A stretch of 64,000 bases of DNA from Pelomonas sp039929605. Its GTDB lineage: Bacteria > Pseudomonadota > Gammaproteobacteria > Burkholderiales > Burkholderiaceae_C. This document shows positions 62,535 through 64,000 of this stretch, in pieces; within the stretch, counting starts at the first letter, position 1; each line of letters opens with the position of its first letter. The position numbers and the translations under genes are program-made. The DNA lies in assembly GCF_039929605.1 (NCBI RefSeq), contig NZ_JBDSQX010000076.1, forward strand, positions 25,558 to 89,557. Direction: 5' to 3'. The notes beneath the pieces are model-generated. The model was not told where the DNA came from. It was given only the letters and a program-made list of their open reading frames with translations, and ran no database searches.

Positions 62535-63458
62535 ATGGAGACTCTCGTTCAACAGATCATCAACGGCCTCGTGCTGGGGGCCATGTATGCCCTCGTCGCG
62601 CTGGGCTACACGATGGTCTACGGCATCATCAATCTCATCAATTTCGCGCACGGCGAGATCCTGATGGTGGGCGCCATGGTCAGCTGGACGCTGGTCACGC
62701 TGCTGGCCGACACGGGCATGCCCGGCTGGCTGCTGATGCTCATCGGCCTGGCCGCCTCCATCGTCATCTGCGCGACGCTGAACTACGCCGTCGAAAAGAT
62801 CGCCTACCGGCCGCTACGCAATGCTCCGCGCCTGGCGCCGCTGATCACCGCCATGGGCATGTCGCTGCTGCTGCAGGTGCTGGCGATGATCATCTGGAAG
62901 CCGAATCCCAAGCCCTTCCCGCTGCTGCTGCCCACCACGCCATTCGACCTGGGCGGGCCGGTCATCACGGTCACGCAGTGCCTCATCCTCGGCCTCACGG
63001 TGGTCATCCTTTCGGGCCTGATGTACCTGGTGAACTACACCCGCCTGGGCCGTGCGATGCGCGCCACCGCCGAGAACCCGCGCGTGGCCGGCCTGATGGG
63101 CGTGAAGCCCGACTTCATCATCTCCACCACCTTCGTCATCGGCGCCGCGCTAGCCGCCGTGGCCGGCATCATGTGGGCCGCCAACTTCGGCACCGTGCAG
63201 CACACGATGGGCTTCATGCCGGGGCTGAAGGCCTTCACTGCCGCGGTGCTCGGCGGCATCGGCAACCTGGCCGGTGCGGTGCTGGGCGGCGTGCTGCTGG
63301 GGCTCATCGAGTCCATCGGCGCAGGCTACCTGGGCGACCTGACCGGTGGCGTGCTGGGCAGCCATTACGCCGACATCTTCGCCTTCGTGGCCCTCATCCT
63401 CGTGCTGACGCTGCGCCCCTCGGGCCTGCTCGGCGAACGTGTGGCCGACCGCGCCTGA
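62535..63458 (+). CDS. livH: Branched-chain amino acid ABC transporter permease LivH
   Basis: 307 residues, about eight membrane helices. QQIINGLVLGAMYALVALGY, NLINFAHGEILMVGAM, the cytoplasmic coupling segment TRLGRAMRATAENPRVAGLM and AAVLGGIGNLAGAVLGG are typical of the LivH family. Imports leucine/isoleucine/valine or related substrates with LivM, LivG, LivF and a binding protein, most of which lie beyond this window. Behind a sigma-54 promoter, which is unusual for a constitutive Liv system. Confidence 0.93.
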   Translation: METLVQQIINGLVLGAMYALVALGYTMVYGIINLINFAHGEILMVGAMVSWTLVTLLADTGMPGWLLMLIGLAASIVICATLNYAVEKIAYRPLRNAPRLAPLITAMGMSLLLQVLAMIIWKPNPKPFPLLLPTTPFDLGGPVITVTQCLILGLTVVILSGLMYLVNYTRLGRAMRATAENPRVAGLMGVKPDFIISTTFVIGAALAAVAGIMWAANFGTVQHTMGFMPGLKAFTAAVLGGIGNLAGAVLGGVLLGLIESIGAGYLGDLTGGVLGSHYADIFAFVALILVLTLRPSGLLGERVADRA

Positions 63459-63471
63459 ACGGAGCCAAGAC

Positions 63472-64000
63472 ATGCAAGCCAAGAAACTCGTCACCTTTCT
63501 CGCCGCCGCTGTCGGCCTGCTGCTCGTGCCGCTGTTCGCGCAGCAGCTCGGCAACGGCCCAGTGCGCATCATCGACCTGGCGCTGCTCTACGTGCTGCTG
63601 GCACTCGGCCTGAACATCGTCGTCGGCTACGCCGGTTTGCTGGACCTCGGCTACGTGGCGTTCTACGCCGTCGGTGCCTATGTGTTCGCGCTGATGGCCA
63701 GCCCGCACCTGAGCCAGAACTTCGAGGCCATCATGGCCGCCTTCCCCGAGGGGCTGCACTCGCCGATCTGGCTGGTGATTCCAGTGGGAGCGGGCATCGC
63801 GGCGCTGTTCGGCGTCGTGCTCGGCGCGCCCACGTTGAAGCTGCGCGGCGACTACCTCGCCATCGTCACGCTCGGCTTCGGCGAAATCATCCGCGTCTTC
63901 CTGAACAACCTGGAGGACCCGGTCAACCTGACCAACGGCCCGCGAGGCATCGGTCAGATCGATTCCTTCCACATCTTCGGGCTCGATCTCGGCAAGCCCA
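63472..64000 (+). CDS. livM: Branched-chain amino acid ABC transporter permease LivM, 3' end outside window
   Basis: Starts at the ATG at 63472 with GGAG upstream, 13 bases after livH. The visible 176 residues contain LLYVLLALGLNIVVGYAGLL, GYVAFYAVGAYVFAL and LRGDYLAIVTLGFGEIIRVF, conserved in LivM. Partner permease of LivH. Confidence 0.93.
   Translation, partial: MQAKKLVTFLAAAVGLLLVPLFAQQLGNGPVRIIDLALLYVLLALGLNIVVGYAGLLDLGYVAFYAVGAYVFALMASPHLSQNFEAIMAAFPEGLHSPIWLVIPVGAGIAALFGVVLGAPTLKLRGDYLAIVTLGFGEIIRVFLNNLEDPVNLTNGPRGIGQIDSFHIFGLDLGKP

Overview
The window is a contiguous piece of a GC-rich betaproteobacterial chromosome. Gene content and order point to Burkholderiales, close to the Rubrivivax/Roseateles/Leptothrix group: a rpsP-rimM-trmD-rplS operon, trxB | crp-like | ftsK-lolA-rarA, ribF-ileS-lspA, PEP-CTERM proteins with PrsT, and DUF3579 divergent from argD. 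This placement is inference from content only. About 67 protein genes are packed tightly, many with 1- or 4-base start/stop overlaps. I see no tRNA, rRNA, CRISPR array, insertion sequence, prophage or attachment site.

Layout. 1-2.0 kb: a secreted PHP-domain protein cut by the window edge, a degenerate copper-chaperone-like protein and a small PEP-CTERM protein. 2.1-5.7 kb: argD-argF, divergent from a DUF3579 gene and an alpha/beta hydrolase. 5.9-12.5 kb: rpsT, then a coupled run murJ-sirB1-hda-HAD phosphatase-pcnB-folK. 12.6-15.3 kb: phosphate uptake (DUF47 + Pit), a TM2 protein and an acetyltransferase. 15.5-17.6 kb: the ribosomal operon, with a strong terminator hairpin inside the start of rimM. 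17.6-21.7 kb: a NUDIX gene, then late cobalamin genes (cobD-like, cobT, cobS, cobC-like). 21.6-29.5 kb: S9 peptidase, Tim44-like protein, SDR, RluA-type pseudouridine synthase, DMT transporter, quinone oxidoreductase and an orphan soluble histidine kinase. 29.5-38.2 kb: a leftward run of two acyl-CoA dehydrogenases, DUF3617, rsuA, ribF, ileS and lspA, interrupted by one oppositely oriented membrane-protein gene. 38.4-43.6 kb: a PEP-CTERM surface protein with a sigma-54-type promoter, prsT, a retropepsin-like protease and yajQ. 43.6-51.3 kb: murB, a periplasmic-type DNA ligase, argG with a GNAT and yaeQ, a coiled-coil secreted protein, an M3 peptidase broken by an in-frame TAG, and DUF3016. 51.4-58.2 kb: rpmB-rpmG, trxB, crp-like regulator, ftsK, lolA, rarA. 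58.2-64 kb: an amino-acid-type binding protein, a DctB/DctD-like sigma-54 two-component system, and livH-livM of a branched-chain amino acid ABC transporter behind a consensus sigma-54 promoter.

Most of this is core housekeeping. The most informative signals are regulatory. Two -24/-12 promoters with exact GG-N10-GC spacing lie upstream of a PEP-CTERM gene and of livH. Both sit near inverted repeats that could be enhancer sites, and the second sits beside its probable activator. The hairpin inside rimM may separate ribosomal-protein output from rimM-trmD output. The interrupted M3 peptidase and a small family of intergenic hairpins with a conserved loop are also worth checking. No clearly undescribed multi-gene system is visible.
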